A DNA stretch of 64,000 nt from Salinisphaera sp002433465 (GCF_040361435.1 NZ_APNL01000003.1:1-64000); one strand, 5' to 3'; positions 16,751 to 26,183 are shown, counted from the stretch's first letter. Program-made: numbers and translations. Notes: generated from the letters alone by a model not told the origin.

Positions 16751-18172
16751 ATGGACGCAACCCCGCGCTATAACGAAAAGGTGGTGCGCCAGTTTGCACT
16801 GGTCACCGTGTTCTGGGGGATTATCGGGATGGCCGTGGGGGTGTTGATCGCCGCCCAGCTGCTCTTCCCTTCCCTCAATTTTGATATCCCGTGGCTGACC
16901 TACAGCCGCCTGCGACCGCTGCATACGAATGCGGTGATCTTCGCGTTCGGCGGCTCGGGCCTGTTCGCCACTTCTTACTACGTGGTGCAACGCACCTGCC
17001 ACGCCGGCCTGTTCGGTGATCGCTTCAAGCTTGCCGCCTTCACCTTCTGGGGCTGGCAGGCAGCCATCGTCGGCGCGGTGATCTCGTTGCCGCTGGGCCT
17101 GACACAGGGCAAGGAATACGCCGAGCTGATCTGGCCGATCGATATCCTGATCGCAGTGGTCTGGGTGGTCTACGCGATCGTGTTCTTCGGCACCATCGTC
17201 AAGCGCAAGACCAAGCACATCTACGTGGCCAACTGGTTCTTTGGCGGCTACGTGCTCGCCGTCGCGCTGCTGCATATCGTCAACAGCATCCAGATTCCCA
17301 CCTCGTGGACGCACTCCTACCCGGTCTATTCCGGCGCGGTCGATGCCATGGTGCAGTGGTGGTACGGCCATAACGCGGTGGGCTTTTTCCTGACCGCGGG
17401 CTTCCTGGGCATGATGTATTACTTCGTGCCCAAGCAGGCGGGCCGCCCGATCTATTCCTACCGGCTGTCGGTGGTGCACTTCTGGGCGCTGATCTCGGTC
17501 TATATGTGGGCCGGGCCGCATCACCTGCACTACACGTCGCTGCCGGAATGGGCACAGTCGCTGGGCATGGCGTTCTCGCTGATCCTGCTGGCGCCGTCCT
17601 GGGGCGGCATGATCAACGGCATCATGACCCTCTCGGGCGCCTGGCATAAGCTGCGCGACGATCCGATCATCCGCTTTCTGATCGTGTCGCTGTCGTTCTA
17701 CGGCATGGCCACCTTCGAAGGCCCGATGATGTCGATCAAGACGGTGAACGCGCTTTCGCACTACACCGACTGGACCATCGGTCATGTCCACGCCGGCGCA
17801 CTGGGCTGGGTGGCCTTCATCACCATCGGCTCGCTGTATGCCCTGATTCCGCGCCTCTATGGCAAGACGCAGATGCACAGCGTCAAGGCGATCAGCCTGC
17901 ACTTCTGGGTGGCCACGATCGGCGTGGTGCTCTATATCGCCGCGATGTGGATCTCGGGCGTGATGCAGGGCCTGATGTGGGGCGCCAGCAACCCGGATGG
18001 AACGCTGACCTACAGCTTCATCCAGGCGTTGCAGGCGACCTACCCCTACTACGCAGTACGCCTGCTGGGCGGCCTGTTGTTCCTTGCCGGCATGTTCATC
18101 ATGGCCTGGAACACCTGGCGCACCATTTCCGGCCCGCACCGCGTCGCGCAGACCGCGCCGGCCACGGCTTAA
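16751..18172 (+). CDS. ccoN: cbb3-type cytochrome c oxidase subunit I
   Basis: The 473-residue catalytic subunit, with about 12 membrane helices, carrying the low-spin heme b and the heme b3/CuB centre. The sequence has the CcoN pattern: HTNAVIFAFGGSGLFATSYY early, the metal-ligand region WWYGHNAVGFFLTAGFLGMM, and HYTDWTIGHVHAGALGWVAF later. I chose the ATG at 16751; the open frame also allows a TTG at 16730 with no good ribosome site. It is the first gene of a long, tightly packed operon running through ccoS. High oxygen affinity is the family property. Confidence 0.96.
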   Translation: MDATPRYNEKVVRQFALVTVFWGIIGMAVGVLIAAQLLFPSLNFDIPWLTYSRLRPLHTNAVIFAFGGSGLFATSYYVVQRTCHAGLFGDRFKLAAFTFWGWQAAIVGAVISLPLGLTQGKEYAELIWPIDILIAVVWVVYAIVFFGTIVKRKTKHIYVANWFFGGYVLAVALLHIVNSIQIPTSWTHSYPVYSGAVDAMVQWWYGHNAVGFFLTAGFLGMMYYFVPKQAGRPIYSYRLSVVHFWALISVYMWAGPHHLHYTSLPEWAQSLGMAFSLILLAPSWGGMINGIMTLSGAWHKLRDDPIIRFLIVSLSFYGMATFEGPMMSIKTVNALSHYTDWTIGHVHAGALGWVAFITIGSLYALIPRLYGKTQMHSVKAISLHFWVATIGVVLYIAAMWISGVMQGLMWGASNPDGTLTYSFIQALQATYPYYAVRLLGGLLFLAGMFIMAWNTWRTISGPHRVAQTAPATA

Positions 18173-18189
18173 TCCAGGGAGATCCATTC

Positions 18190-18807
18190 ATGGCATCGCA
18201 TGAAGTAGTCGAAAAGAACATCGGGCTCATGGCCATCCTGGTCGTGCTCGTGGTGAGCATCGGCGGTTTGGTGGAAATCGTGCCGCTGTTCTTCTCTGCA
18301 TCCACGACCCAGCCGGCCGAGGGCATCGAGCCCTACGGCCCGCTGGAGCTGGCCGGCCGCGATATCTATGTACGCGAAGGCTGCTACAACTGCCATTCGC
18401 AGATGATCCGGCCGTTCCGCGCCGAAACCGAGCGCTACGGCCATTACTCGGTGGCCGGCGAGTTCGTCTACGACCGTCCGTTCCAGTGGGGCTCCAAGCG
18501 CACCGGGCCGGATCTGGCTCGTATCGGCGGCCGCTATACCGACGAATGGCACCGCGCCCATCTGGTCAACCCGCGCGACGTGGTGCCGCAGTCGAACATG
18601 CCGGGCTTTCCCTGGCTTGCCGACAACGAAGTCGACGCCGAGCAGGTGGTCACGCGCATGCGCGTTCAGAAGGACTGGCTGAACGTGCCCTACACCGACG
18701 CCCAGGTAGACGAGGCCCAGGCGAAGCTGGAGGGCAAGACCGAAATGCAGGCCGTCATCGCCTATCTGCAGCACCTGGGCACCAATTTCTCGGCGCAGGA
18801 GAAATAG
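18190..18807 (+). CDS. ccoO: cbb3-type cytochrome c oxidase subunit II (monoheme)
   Basis: A 205-residue membrane-anchored cytochrome c. One N-terminal membrane helix (about residues 11-35, MAILVVLVVSIGGLVEIVPL) is followed by the heme-binding EGCYNCHSQMIRPF (Cys65, Cys68, His69) and a later Met ligand region. It passes electrons from CcoP to CcoN. The start is the ATG at 18190, 17 bp after ccoN, with GGGAG upstream; a longer open frame into ccoN is not real. Confidence 0.95.
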   Translation: MASHEVVEKNIGLMAILVVLVVSIGGLVEIVPLFFSASTTQPAEGIEPYGPLELAGRDIYVREGCYNCHSQMIRPFRAETERYGHYSVAGEFVYDRPFQWGSKRTGPDLARIGGRYTDEWHRAHLVNPRDVVPQSNMPGFPWLADNEVDAEQVVTRMRVQKDWLNVPYTDAQVDEAQAKLEGKTEMQAVIAYLQHLGTNFSAQEK

Positions 18808-18808
18808 C

Positions 18809-18979
18809 ATGACCGTCGGCACATTGATGGGAGTCATCACCCTGGTGTTCTTGGTGATGTTCCTTGGAATCGTCGTGTGGGCCTACAGCAGCCGCCGCCG
18901 TGCGGACTTCGATGAAGCCTCGCGTCTGCCTCTTAACGACAATGGCGATGACCGCCAGCATGGGGAGCGTCGGTCATGA
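18809..18979 (+). CDS. ccoQ: cbb3-type oxidase accessory subunit CcoQ
   Basis: A 56-residue single-helix protein, MTVGTLMGVITLVFLVMFLG..., with a helix at about residues 6-26, then RRRADFDEASRLPLNDNG, the standard CcoQ tail. CcoQ stabilises the complex and its interaction with CcoP. It starts 1 bp after the ccoO stop and its TGA overlaps the ccoP ATG (ATGA), so translation is coupled. Confidence 0.92.
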   Translation: MTVGTLMGVITLVFLVMFLGIVVWAYSSRRRADFDEASRLPLNDNGDDRQHGERRS

Positions 18980-19902
18980 GTAATTTCTGGAGTCTGTTCA
19001 TCACCATTCTGGCGCTGGCGAACATCGTCGGCTGCTTTCTGCTGATCCGCTGGACCGCCAAGCCGCGTCCCGGCGAGGCATCGGCCGACCAGACCACGGG
19101 TCACGTCTGGGACGGCGACCTGATGGAGTACAACAAGCCGATGCCGCGCTGGTGGCTGTGGCTGTTCTATCTGACCATCATCTTCGCGCTGGGCTATCTG
19201 CTGCTCTATCCGGGACTGGGCAAGTTCGAAGGGCTGTTGGGGTGGAGCCAGTACGACGCCTACGAAGAGCAGGTCGCCGAAGTCGAGCAACGCGTCGCGC
19301 CGCTGTTTGCCGAATATGCCGCCACGCCGATCCCCGCGCTCGCCGAGAACAGCGACGCCATGGATACCGGTCGGCGCCTGTTCGCCAACAACTGTGCGGT
19401 CTGTCACGGCTCGGACGCCCGCGGTGCGACCGGCTACCCGAACCTGACCGACAACGACTGGCTGTATGGGGGCGCCCCCGAGACGATCACGCAGACGATC
19501 ATCAACGGGCGCAGCGGCATGATGCCGGGCTGGAAGCCGGTGCTGGGCGAGGACGGCGTCAAGGAAGTCGCGGCCTATGTGTACCAGCTCAACGGCCGCA
19601 CCTCGCCCAACCCGGAACTCGTTGAAGCCGGCAAGCAGCGTTTCGCGGCGACCTGTGTGGGCTGCCACGGGATGGACGGTACCGGCAACCAGGCCATCGG
19701 CGCACCCAACCTCACCGACGATGTCTGGCTGCACGGCGGTTCGATCGAGCAGATTCGCGACATCGTCGCCAACGGCCGCACGAACCAGATGCCCGCCCAC
19801 GGCGACCTGCTTGGCGAGGATCGCGTGCATGTGCTGGCGGCCTATGTCTACAGCCTGTCGCACCCGGACGGCGCGGCCGCCACGCCCAGCGATAGCGAAT
19901 AG
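18976..19902 (+). CDS. ccoP: cbb3-type cytochrome c oxidase subunit III (diheme)
   Basis: A 308-residue diheme subunit with two N-terminal membrane segments (about residues 4-24 and 59-79) and two cytochrome c domains. The heme motifs are CAVCHG (Cys140/Cys143/His144) and CVGCHG (Cys227/Cys230/His231), each followed by a Met ligand (MMPGW, NQMPAH). It receives electrons from soluble or bc1-linked cytochromes, and possibly azurin. It shares ATGA with ccoQ. Confidence 0.96.
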   Translation: MSNFWSLFITILALANIVGCFLLIRWTAKPRPGEASADQTTGHVWDGDLMEYNKPMPRWWLWLFYLTIIFALGYLLLYPGLGKFEGLLGWSQYDAYEEQVAEVEQRVAPLFAEYAATPIPALAENSDAMDTGRRLFANNCAVCHGSDARGATGYPNLTDNDWLYGGAPETITQTIINGRSGMMPGWKPVLGEDGVKEVAAYVYQLNGRTSPNPELVEAGKQRFAATCVGCHGMDGTGNQAIGAPNLTDDVWLHGGSIEQIRDIVANGRTNQMPAHGDLLGEDRVHVLAAYVYSLSHPDGAAATPSDSE

Positions 19903-19909
19903 GCATGCC

Positions 19910-20209
19910 ATGAAGAACACGACCTACTACAAGCGTGATACCCGCCGTCGCATCCATGTCTGGGGGGCGACACTCTGGCCGGCGTTTCTTGTCGCCGGCG
20001 TGGGCTCGATCGTGTTCTTCGCCAATATCGATCCGGCAACGCTGCGCATGCAGACGTTGCCGGACATTCAACTCAGTAGAGAAGCCGGCTACGCGATCGG
20101 ATTTCTCATGTTCTGGGCAATCGGCGCGGCCTCGAGCGCGTTGACCGTTGTTCTGATGCGTCGGCCCAGAACCCCACGCCCCGACCCCACGCCACGTGAT
20201 ACGAAATGA
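19910..20209 (+). CDS. Small two-helix membrane protein inside the cco operon
   Basis: A 99-residue protein between ccoP and ccoG. Two hydrophobic stretches (about residues 17-40, WGATLWPAFLVAGVGSIVFF, and 57-82) are joined by a periplasmic-size loop, with a basic, proline-rich tail ending RRPRTPRPDPTPRDTK. It starts 7 bp after ccoP, and its stop overlaps the ccoG ATG (ATGA), so it is a real member of the operon. Its topology does not match CcoH or CcoS, both of which are encoded further along. I do not recognise the family; an accessory assembly role is only inferred from position. Confidence 0.75.
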   Translation: MKNTTYYKRDTRRRIHVWGATLWPAFLVAGVGSIVFFANIDPATLRMQTLPDIQLSREAGYAIGFLMFWAIGAASSALTVVLMRRPRTPRPDPTPRDTK

Positions 20210-21636
20210 CGACCCGCCAGCAGACGCATCGCAATAATCGCAAGGGCGCGTCCGCCGAGGCCGCACCGGTACAGCCGATCAGCATGTACCAGTCGCGGGC
20301 CAAGACCTACCCGCGCGAAATCAAGGGCTTCTATCAGCGCCTGCGTACGATCATGGTGTTCGTGCTTCTGGGCCTGTTCTATCTGTTGCCCTGGGTGCCC
20401 TGGAACGGTCGCCAGGCGGTTCTGTTCGATCTGCCCGCCCGCCAGTTTCATATTCTGGGCCTGACGTTCTGGCCCCAGGATTTCATCTATCTGACCCTGC
20501 TGCTGGTGATCTGCGCGCTGGGCCTGTTCTTCGTAACCGCCGTGGTCGGCCGGGTGTGGTGCGGTTATGCCTGTCCGCAGACCGTCTGGACCGAAGTGTT
20601 CCTCTGGGTCGAAAGCAAGATCGAAGGCGATCGCATGCGCCGCATCAAGCTTGACCGCGGCCCCTGGAACGCTGACAAGATCTGGCGCAAGACCGCCAAG
20701 CACACGATCTGGGTGCTGCTTGGGCTGTGGACCGGCTTTACCTTCGTGGGCTTTTTCACCCCGATCACCGATCTCGGCGCGCGTTTTCTCACCCTCGACG
20801 TCGGCGGCTGGGAACTGTTCTGGACGCTGTTCTACGGGTTCGCGACCTGGGGCAATGCCGGTTTCCTGCGCGAGAACGTCTGCCTGTACATGTGCCCCTA
20901 TGCACGGTTTCAGAGCGCGATGTTCGATCGCGATACCTATACCGTGTCCTACGATCCGAACCGCGGCGAACCCCGCGGTCCGCGCAAGCGCAGCACGGAT
21001 CCGCGCAGCGTGGGGCTGGGCGACTGTATCGATTGCACCATGTGCGTCCAGGTCTGCCCGACGGGTATCGACATTCGCGAAGGCCTGCAGTACGAATGCA
21101 TCAACTGCGGTGCCTGTGCCGACGCCTGCGATACCGTGATGGATCGCATGAACTACCCGCGCGGGCTGATTCGCTATACCAGCGAAAACGCCCTCGAAGG
21201 CAAGCGCGCGTCGCTGCTGCGCCCGCGGGTGATCGTGTATGCCGCGCTGCTCGTCCTGCTGGCGGCGGCCTTCGTGCTGGGGATCGGGCTGCGCAATCCG
21301 CTGCGCATGGACATCCTGCCCGACCGCAACGCACTGTATCGCGTGGTCGACGACACCCATATCGAGAACGTCTACACCATCAAACTCATGAACATGAGCC
21401 AGGAGCCGCGGCTTTACCGTGTCGAGGTCGAAGGCAACAACGCCTACTCGGTCGATACCGACCCCGAACGGGTACGGGTTGCGCCGGGCGAGGTGCGCAA
21501 TCTGCCCGCTCGTGTGGTGGTCGACCGCGGTGATGTGCAGGGGGGTGGCCACGACATCGTGTTGCGCGCGTATAGCGTCGATGGCCAGGTATCGGTCAGC
21601 GAAACCACGCGTTTCCACGTACCCGTCAACCGGTGA
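20206..21636 (+). CDS. ccoG: Polyferredoxin-type cbb3 assembly protein CcoG (RdxA/FixG)
   Basis: A 476-residue membrane protein. About five helices and an early CPQTVWTEVFLW motif are followed by two 4Fe-4S clusters in GDCIDCTMCVQVCPTGIDI and ECINCGACADACDTV, and then a C-terminal IgG-like periplasmic domain (from about residue 360). CcoG reduces Cu2+ for delivery to the cbb3 oxidase in studied proteobacteria. It overlaps the preceding gene by ATGA and is followed directly by ccoH. Confidence 0.95.
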   Translation: MTTRQQTHRNNRKGASAEAAPVQPISMYQSRAKTYPREIKGFYQRLRTIMVFVLLGLFYLLPWVPWNGRQAVLFDLPARQFHILGLTFWPQDFIYLTLLLVICALGLFFVTAVVGRVWCGYACPQTVWTEVFLWVESKIEGDRMRRIKLDRGPWNADKIWRKTAKHTIWVLLGLWTGFTFVGFFTPITDLGARFLTLDVGGWELFWTLFYGFATWGNAGFLRENVCLYMCPYARFQSAMFDRDTYTVSYDPNRGEPRGPRKRSTDPRSVGLGDCIDCTMCVQVCPTGIDIREGLQYECINCGACADACDTVMDRMNYPRGLIRYTSENALEGKRASLLRPRVIVYAALLVLLAAAFVLGIGLRNPLRMDILPDRNALYRVVDDTHIENVYTIKLMNMSQEPRLYRVEVEGNNAYSVDTDPERVRVAPGEVRNLPARVVVDRGDVQGGGHDIVLRAYSVDGQVSVSETTRFHVPVNR

Positions 21637-21641
21637 ATAGC

Positions 21642-22154
21642 ATGTCCATGACCCAAACCACGCGCCCCTGGTACCGCCACGTATGGCCGTGGGCGCTGAT
21701 GGCGCCGCCGGCGGCCTCGGTGGTCTTCTGGGTGGTCATCATCACCACCATGGCCGGGCCGCCCGATCTGGTGGTGGAAGACTATGCCAAGGTCGGCCTG
21801 GCCTACACCGAAGACGCAAGCGCGCGTGAAACCGCAGAACGCCTGCAGATCAGCGCCAACGCCCAGGTCGATCGCGATACCGGCCGCGTGAGCCTGCGCG
21901 TGGACGGCTTCGAGGACGCGCCTGCGACCCTGCGTCTAGCGCTGGTGCATGCCACCCGTGCCAGTGGCGATCAGACCATCGAGCTCGAGCGCAACAGCGC
22001 GGGCATCTACCACGGCAGCACGGCTGCGGCCATCGTGGGCGATCGCGAGCTGCGCCTGGCGCCGGCCAACGGCGCCTGGATCGTGACCGGCCAGCTCGAT
22101 GCCGACCATGCCAGCGTGCGGCTGGCCCCACACGGTGGAGCCGATAGCGCGTGA
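21642..22154 (+). CDS. ccoH: FixH/CcoH-family cbb3 assembly protein
   Basis: About 170 residues. An N-terminal membrane helix (PWALMAPPAASVVFWVVIIT) is followed by VVEDYAKVGLAY, the FixH signature, and a periplasmic beta domain. The start is either ATG 21642 (GGTGA 5 bp upstream) or a GTG at 21633 that would overlap ccoG by 4 bp; I prefer the ATG. FixH works with the copper ATPase CcoI in building the oxidase. Its end overlaps the GTG start of ccoI. Confidence 0.9.
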   Translation: MSMTQTTRPWYRHVWPWALMAPPAASVVFWVVIITTMAGPPDLVVEDYAKVGLAYTEDASARETAERLQISANAQVDRDTGRVSLRVDGFEDAPATLRLALVHATRASGDQTIELERNSAGIYHGSTAAAIVGDRELRLAPANGAWIVTGQLDADHASVRLAPHGGADSA

Positions 22155-24613
22155 GCGACGCCGCCGGCCATTGCTATCACTGTGGCGAGGCCTTGCCGAA
22201 AGGGCCGGTGCGTCGTGTTGCGATCGCCGGCGTCGAACAGCCCATGTGCTGCGCCGGCTGCGAGGCGGTCGCACGGCTGATCGACGAAGGCGGCCTGGGC
22301 GAGTTCTATCGCTTTCGCAGCGAATACGCGCCCACCCCCGACAGCCAACTGGCACAGGACGACGAATGGAACGCGTACGACCGCGAGAGCGTGCGCGAGA
22401 ACTATGTGCGCACGCTCGACGACGGCCTGTGCGAAGCCGTGCTGCTGCTGGAAAACATCACCTGCGCTGCCTGTAGCTGGCTGATCGAGCGCGTGCTCGC
22501 CGATGAGCCCGGCGTCGAACGCATTCAGGTCAATCCTGCCACCGGCCGCTCGATTCTGCGCTGGCAGAGCCAGAGCGCTGCCCTGTCGACGCTGTTGCGG
22601 CGTATTGCCCAGCTGGGCTATCGCCCGCATCTGCTCAGCGCCGACCAGGCGGTACCGCTGTTCACCCGCGAACGCCGGGCTGCACTCAAGCGCCTGATCG
22701 TCGCCGGCCTGGGCATGATGCAGGTGATGATGTATGCCGTCGCGCTCTATGCGGGGGCCATCTACCACGACATGGACGCCGATATCGCGCTGTTTCTGCG
22801 CGGAGTGAGCCTCATCGTGGCCACGCCGGTGCTGCTGTATTCGGGCATGCCGTTTTTGCGCGGCGCGTGGCGCGACCTGCGCGCACGCCGGCCGGGCATG
22901 GACGTGCCCGTGAGCCTGGCGATTGGCGGCGCCTATGTCGCCAGCGTCTATCATTTCTTCACCGGCGGCGAGATCTATTTCGACTCGGTGACGATGTTCG
23001 TGTTCTTTCTCACCACCGCCCGCTTCCTGGAAATGAGTGCGCGCCATCGCGCCGCCCAGGCCACCGGCGACAGTGCCCGTGCCCTGCCCGCCACCGCGCG
23101 CCGAATCAGCGCCCAGGGCGACACCGAAACCGTGGCCCTGGCCGAACTGCGCGCCGGCGATCATGTACGCGTGCCGGCCGGCGCGGTCGTACCCGGGGAT
23201 GGGCGCATCCTCGCCGGCGAAAGCACCTTCGACGAATCACTGTTGTCCGGCGAGTTCATGCCGGCACGTCACGGCGCCGACGAGACCGCCATCGCCGGCA
23301 GCCTCAATCTCGGTTCGAGCGTCGATATCGAGCTGGAGCGCATCGGTCAGAACACGCTGGTCGCCGGTATCGTGCGCCTGCTCGAACGCGCCCAGAGCGA
23401 GCGCCCGCGGCTGGCCCTGCTCGCCGACCGTATCGCCGGCGTATTCGTTTCGGCCGTGTTGTTGCTGGCCAGCGCCACCGGGCTCTACTGGTGGCAAACA
23501 GCACCCGACCAGGTCCTGCCCATCGTGCTGTCGGTGCTGGTCGTAACCTGCCCCTGTGCGCTGTCTCTGGCCACGCCCACGGCGCTGGTGGCGGGTACGG
23601 CATCGCTGGCACGCCGCGGCCTGCTCGTAGCCCGCGCTGGCGCGCTGCAGACGCTGGCCAATGCCGACCATCTCATTCTCGACAAGACCGGCACGCTCAC
23701 CGAGGCCCGCCTCGGCATCGAACACGTCGAATGCCTGGGCAGCGACTACGACGATGCCTACTGTCGCCGTCTTGCCGCCGCGCTGCAGGCCCACTCGACC
23801 CACCCGATCGCCCGGGCCTTCGAACAGGACAGCCACGATTCGCTGCTCGCCGAGGACGTTCAGGAACACCCCGGCCACGGCATCGAAGGCACCGTGGACG
23901 GACATCGCCTGCGGCTGGGGCAACCGGCCTGGCTGGGCCTGCCTGAACAGGCCGACGACAGCGGCACGCCGATCGTGCTGGAAATCGATTCGCACCCCAC
24001 GGCGCGCTTCATCCTGCACGACACGCCGCGCCCGCAGGCGCAAGAGGCGCTGGCCGCCCTGCGCGAATTCGGCCTGAGCCTGGAAATCGCCAGCGGCGAC
24101 AGCCCCGGCGCGGTCGCGGCCATCGCCCGGCGCATGGGCGTGGACAGCTGGCACGCCCGCATGACGCCTGAAGACAAGCTCGCACGTCTTCGCAGCCTGC
24201 AGGCCGAAGGCAAGCGGGTGGTCATGGTCGGCGACGGCATCAACGATGCGCCCGTGCTCGGTGGTGCCGATGTGTCGGTAGCCATGGGCAGCGGCTCGGT
24301 GCTGGCCCAGGCCCAGGCCGACATGCTGCTCACCCGCGCCGAACTCGGCGATCTGGCCAGCGGCATCCGCATGGCACGTCGCACCATGCGCGTCGTGCGT
24401 CAGAACCTGGCCTGGGCGGCCTGCTACAACCTGGTCGCCCTGCCCCTGGCAGCCGCGGGTATGGTGGCGCCGTGGATGGCCGCACTGGGCATGTCGGCCA
24501 GTTCGCTGCTGGTGGTCGCCAACGCTGCCCGCCTTGCCCGTGCCGACCAGCAAACCCCCGTCGTGGCCAGCGAGCGGCTGCGCCCGGCAGCCGTGCCGGC
24601 GGTGTCGACATGA
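22151..24613 (+). CDS. ccoI: Copper-transporting P-type ATPase CcoI/FixI
   Basis: An 820-residue P1B ATPase with a GTG start overlapping ccoH. The N-terminal cysteine motifs CYHCGEALPKG and CCAGCEAV precede a heavy-metal domain with NITCAACSWLIE. The transport motif is VTCPCALSLATPTALV, the phosphorylation site ILDKTGTLTE and the hinge GDGINDAPVLGGADV. This is the FixI type that supplies copper for cbb3 assembly rather than copper detoxification, judging by its place in the operon. It shares ATGA with ccoS. Confidence 0.96.
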   Translation: MSDAAGHCYHCGEALPKGPVRRVAIAGVEQPMCCAGCEAVARLIDEGGLGEFYRFRSEYAPTPDSQLAQDDEWNAYDRESVRENYVRTLDDGLCEAVLLLENITCAACSWLIERVLADEPGVERIQVNPATGRSILRWQSQSAALSTLLRRIAQLGYRPHLLSADQAVPLFTRERRAALKRLIVAGLGMMQVMMYAVALYAGAIYHDMDADIALFLRGVSLIVATPVLLYSGMPFLRGAWRDLRARRPGMDVPVSLAIGGAYVASVYHFFTGGEIYFDSVTMFVFFLTTARFLEMSARHRAAQATGDSARALPATARRISAQGDTETVALAELRAGDHVRVPAGAVVPGDGRILAGESTFDESLLSGEFMPARHGADETAIAGSLNLGSSVDIELERIGQNTLVAGIVRLLERAQSERPRLALLADRIAGVFVSAVLLLASATGLYWWQTAPDQVLPIVLSVLVVTCPCALSLATPTALVAGTASLARRGLLVARAGALQTLANADHLILDKTGTLTEARLGIEHVECLGSDYDDAYCRRLAAALQAHSTHPIARAFEQDSHDSLLAEDVQEHPGHGIEGTVDGHRLRLGQPAWLGLPEQADDSGTPIVLEIDSHPTARFILHDTPRPQAQEALAALREFGLSLEIASGDSPGAVAAIARRMGVDSWHARMTPEDKLARLRSLQAEGKRVVMVGDGINDAPVLGGADVSVAMGSGSVLAQAQADMLLTRAELGDLASGIRMARRTMRVVRQNLAWAACYNLVALPLAAAGMVAPWMAALGMSASSLLVVANAARLARADQQTPVVASERLRPAAVPAVST

Positions 24614-24861
24614 CCATCGTACTCGTGCTGCTGCCCTTGACGCTGCTGCTGGTCGGCATCGCCGTGTGGGCCTTCTTCTGGGCCGTCGGCGACGGCCAGT
24701 TCGACGATATGGACAGTCCGGCCTACCGGATTCTGCTGGATGACGACGACTGGTCGACCGGCGCAGACCAGGACCAGCCCGCCGACGGTGGCGGCGATAC
24801 GCAAGCCGAAGAGCATGCCGACGCCGACGATGGCGTCCAGCCGCCGGAGCGCCGGCGATGA
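24610..24861 (+). CDS. ccoS: cbb3-type oxidase assembly protein CcoS
   Basis: An 83-residue protein starting with a single helix, MTIVLVLLPLTLLLVGIAVW, followed by FFWAVGDGQFDDMDSPAYRI, the CcoS/FixS signature, and a long acidic tail that is longer than usual (the family is often 50-70 residues). The start overlaps ccoI and the stop overlaps the next gene (both ATGA). CcoS is needed for cofactor insertion into the oxidase. Confidence 0.92.
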   Translation: MTIVLVLLPLTLLLVGIAVWAFFWAVGDGQFDDMDSPAYRILLDDDDWSTGADQDQPADGGGDTQAEEHADADDGVQPPERRR

Positions 24862-25592
24862 ACGCGGACGGGCTCACCTTCGCTGCGGCCCTGGTCGCCG
24901 GTCTGGTCGGCAGCTCCCACTGTATTGCCATGTGCGGCGGCATCGCCCTGGCCTTCGGCGCGCAGAGCCGGCGTCGGCCGATCGTTTCCGCCCTGCTCTA
25001 CAACAGCGGCCGCATCACCAGCTATGCCATCGCCGGCGCGCTGGCCGGGGGCCTGGGCGTCGGCCTGGGTCAGCTGCTCGACCCACAGCTGCTGATCGTC
25101 GTGCTGCGCGCGCTTGCGGGCGCGATGCTGGTCGCCATCGGCCTGCAGATCGCACTGAACTGGCGTCTGCTGCGGCCCATCGAGAATCTCGGCTTTCGCC
25201 TGTGGCAGCGCGTCTCGCCGGCCGCGCGATCGCTGATCGGCCGACGCGGCGCGCTGCCGGCCCTGTTACTCGGCGGCCTATGGGGCTGGCTGCCCTGTGG
25301 CCTGGTCTATTCCATTCTCGTGGCGGCGACATTCAGCGGCGGGAGTCTGCAAGGCGCCGGGCTCATGCTCGCCTTCGGGCTGGGCACCGCACCGGCACTG
25401 ATTGCCACCGGGACCGCCGCATCGCGGCTGCAACGATTCACCCGCCGGCCCGCGTTCCGTCGTGCCGGCGGGGCGTTCGTGGTGGTGCTGGGGCTGCTGA
25501 CCGCGCTCATGCCCTGGCTGATGCACCACGCTCCGCCCGGCGGTTATCTCAACATGCTCGGCCTGTGCGGGCCGGGCGAAACGCTTTTGTGA
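24858..25592 (+). CDS. Sulfite exporter TauE/SafE (UreH-like) membrane protein
   Basis: A 244-residue protein with about six helices. The first helix holds LVGSSHCIAMCGGIALAF, the conserved histidine-cysteine motif of UreH/CcoH2-like proteins that accompany cbb3 clusters, and GGLWGWLPCGLVYSIL follows near residue 137. It closes the translationally coupled chain from ccoN. A role in copper or cofactor handling for the oxidase is inferred from the cysteine motifs and the location; the family name does not prove sulfite export. Confidence 0.85.
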   Translation: MNADGLTFAAALVAGLVGSSHCIAMCGGIALAFGAQSRRRPIVSALLYNSGRITSYAIAGALAGGLGVGLGQLLDPQLLIVVLRALAGAMLVAIGLQIALNWRLLRPIENLGFRLWQRVSPAARSLIGRRGALPALLLGGLWGWLPCGLVYSILVAATFSGGSLQGAGLMLAFGLGTAPALIATGTAASRLQRFTRRPAFRRAGGAFVVVLGLLTALMPWLMHHAPPGGYLNMLGLCGPGETLL

Positions 25593-25655
25593 GGCTGGGT
25601 TCGCTTTGTTGTGCCCACGCTGATGTTTTCACCCACCTGTAAAAAGGAAACGACA

Positions 25656-26117
25656 ATGATGAAGAAACTTCTGGCTGCGAGCGCGCTGACCGCGGTCGGT
25701 GCCGTATTCATGGCCGGCCCGGCGGCCGCGGCCGACAGCTGCGAGCTGTCGATCAGCGGTAACGACCAGATGCAGTTCAACAAATCCGAACTCGTGGTCC
25801 CCGCCGACTGCGACGAAGTCACGCTCACCCTCGAGCATACCGGCAAGATGCCGGTGGCCCAGATGGGTCACAACTGGGTGCTCTCAAAGGAAGCCGACAA
25901 GCAGGCGATCACGTCCGAAGGCATGCAGGCCGGTCTGGACAACGAGTACCTGCCCGACGATGACAAGATCATCGCCCATACCGATCTGATCGGCGGCGGC
26001 GAATCGTCGAGCGTTACGTTCAGCACCGCGGATCTCAAAGCCGGTGGTGACTACAGCTACTACTGCACCTTCCCGGGCCACAGCTCGATGATGCACGGCA
26101 AGCTGATCGTCAAGTAA
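25656..26117 (+). CDS. Azurin
   Basis: A 153-residue precursor with a signal peptide (MMKKLLAASALTAVGAVFMA, cleavage near AAA-AD), giving a mature protein of about 128 residues. The type I copper ligands are visible: His in QMGHNWVL, and Cys, His and Met in YYCTFPGHSSMMHG. The disulfide cysteines are in DSCELSI and PADCDEV. It is a periplasmic electron carrier and the probable donor to the NirK encoded nearby, possibly also to the cbb3 oxidase. AAGGAAAC precedes the start. An intrinsic terminator follows. Confidence 0.95.
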   Translation: MMKKLLAASALTAVGAVFMAGPAAAADSCELSISGNDQMQFNKSELVVPADCDEVTLTLEHTGKMPVAQMGHNWVLSKEADKQAITSEGMQAGLDNEYLPDDDKIIAHTDLIGGGESSSVTFSTADLKAGGDYSYYCTFPGHSSMMHGKLIVK

Positions 26118-26140
26118 GCGAGCTGCGATCATCGCATTCG

Positions 26141-26172
26141 GGCCACGCGGCGTTTGTCGCGTGGCCTTTTTT
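26141..26172 (+). terminator. Intrinsic terminator after azurin
   Basis: GGCCACGCG and CGCGTGGCC form a 9-bp stem with an 8-base loop, followed by six T residues. It overlaps the region just upstream of the next gene (ATG at 26184). Confidence 0.88.
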
Positions 26173-26183
26173 GTGGCATTCGA

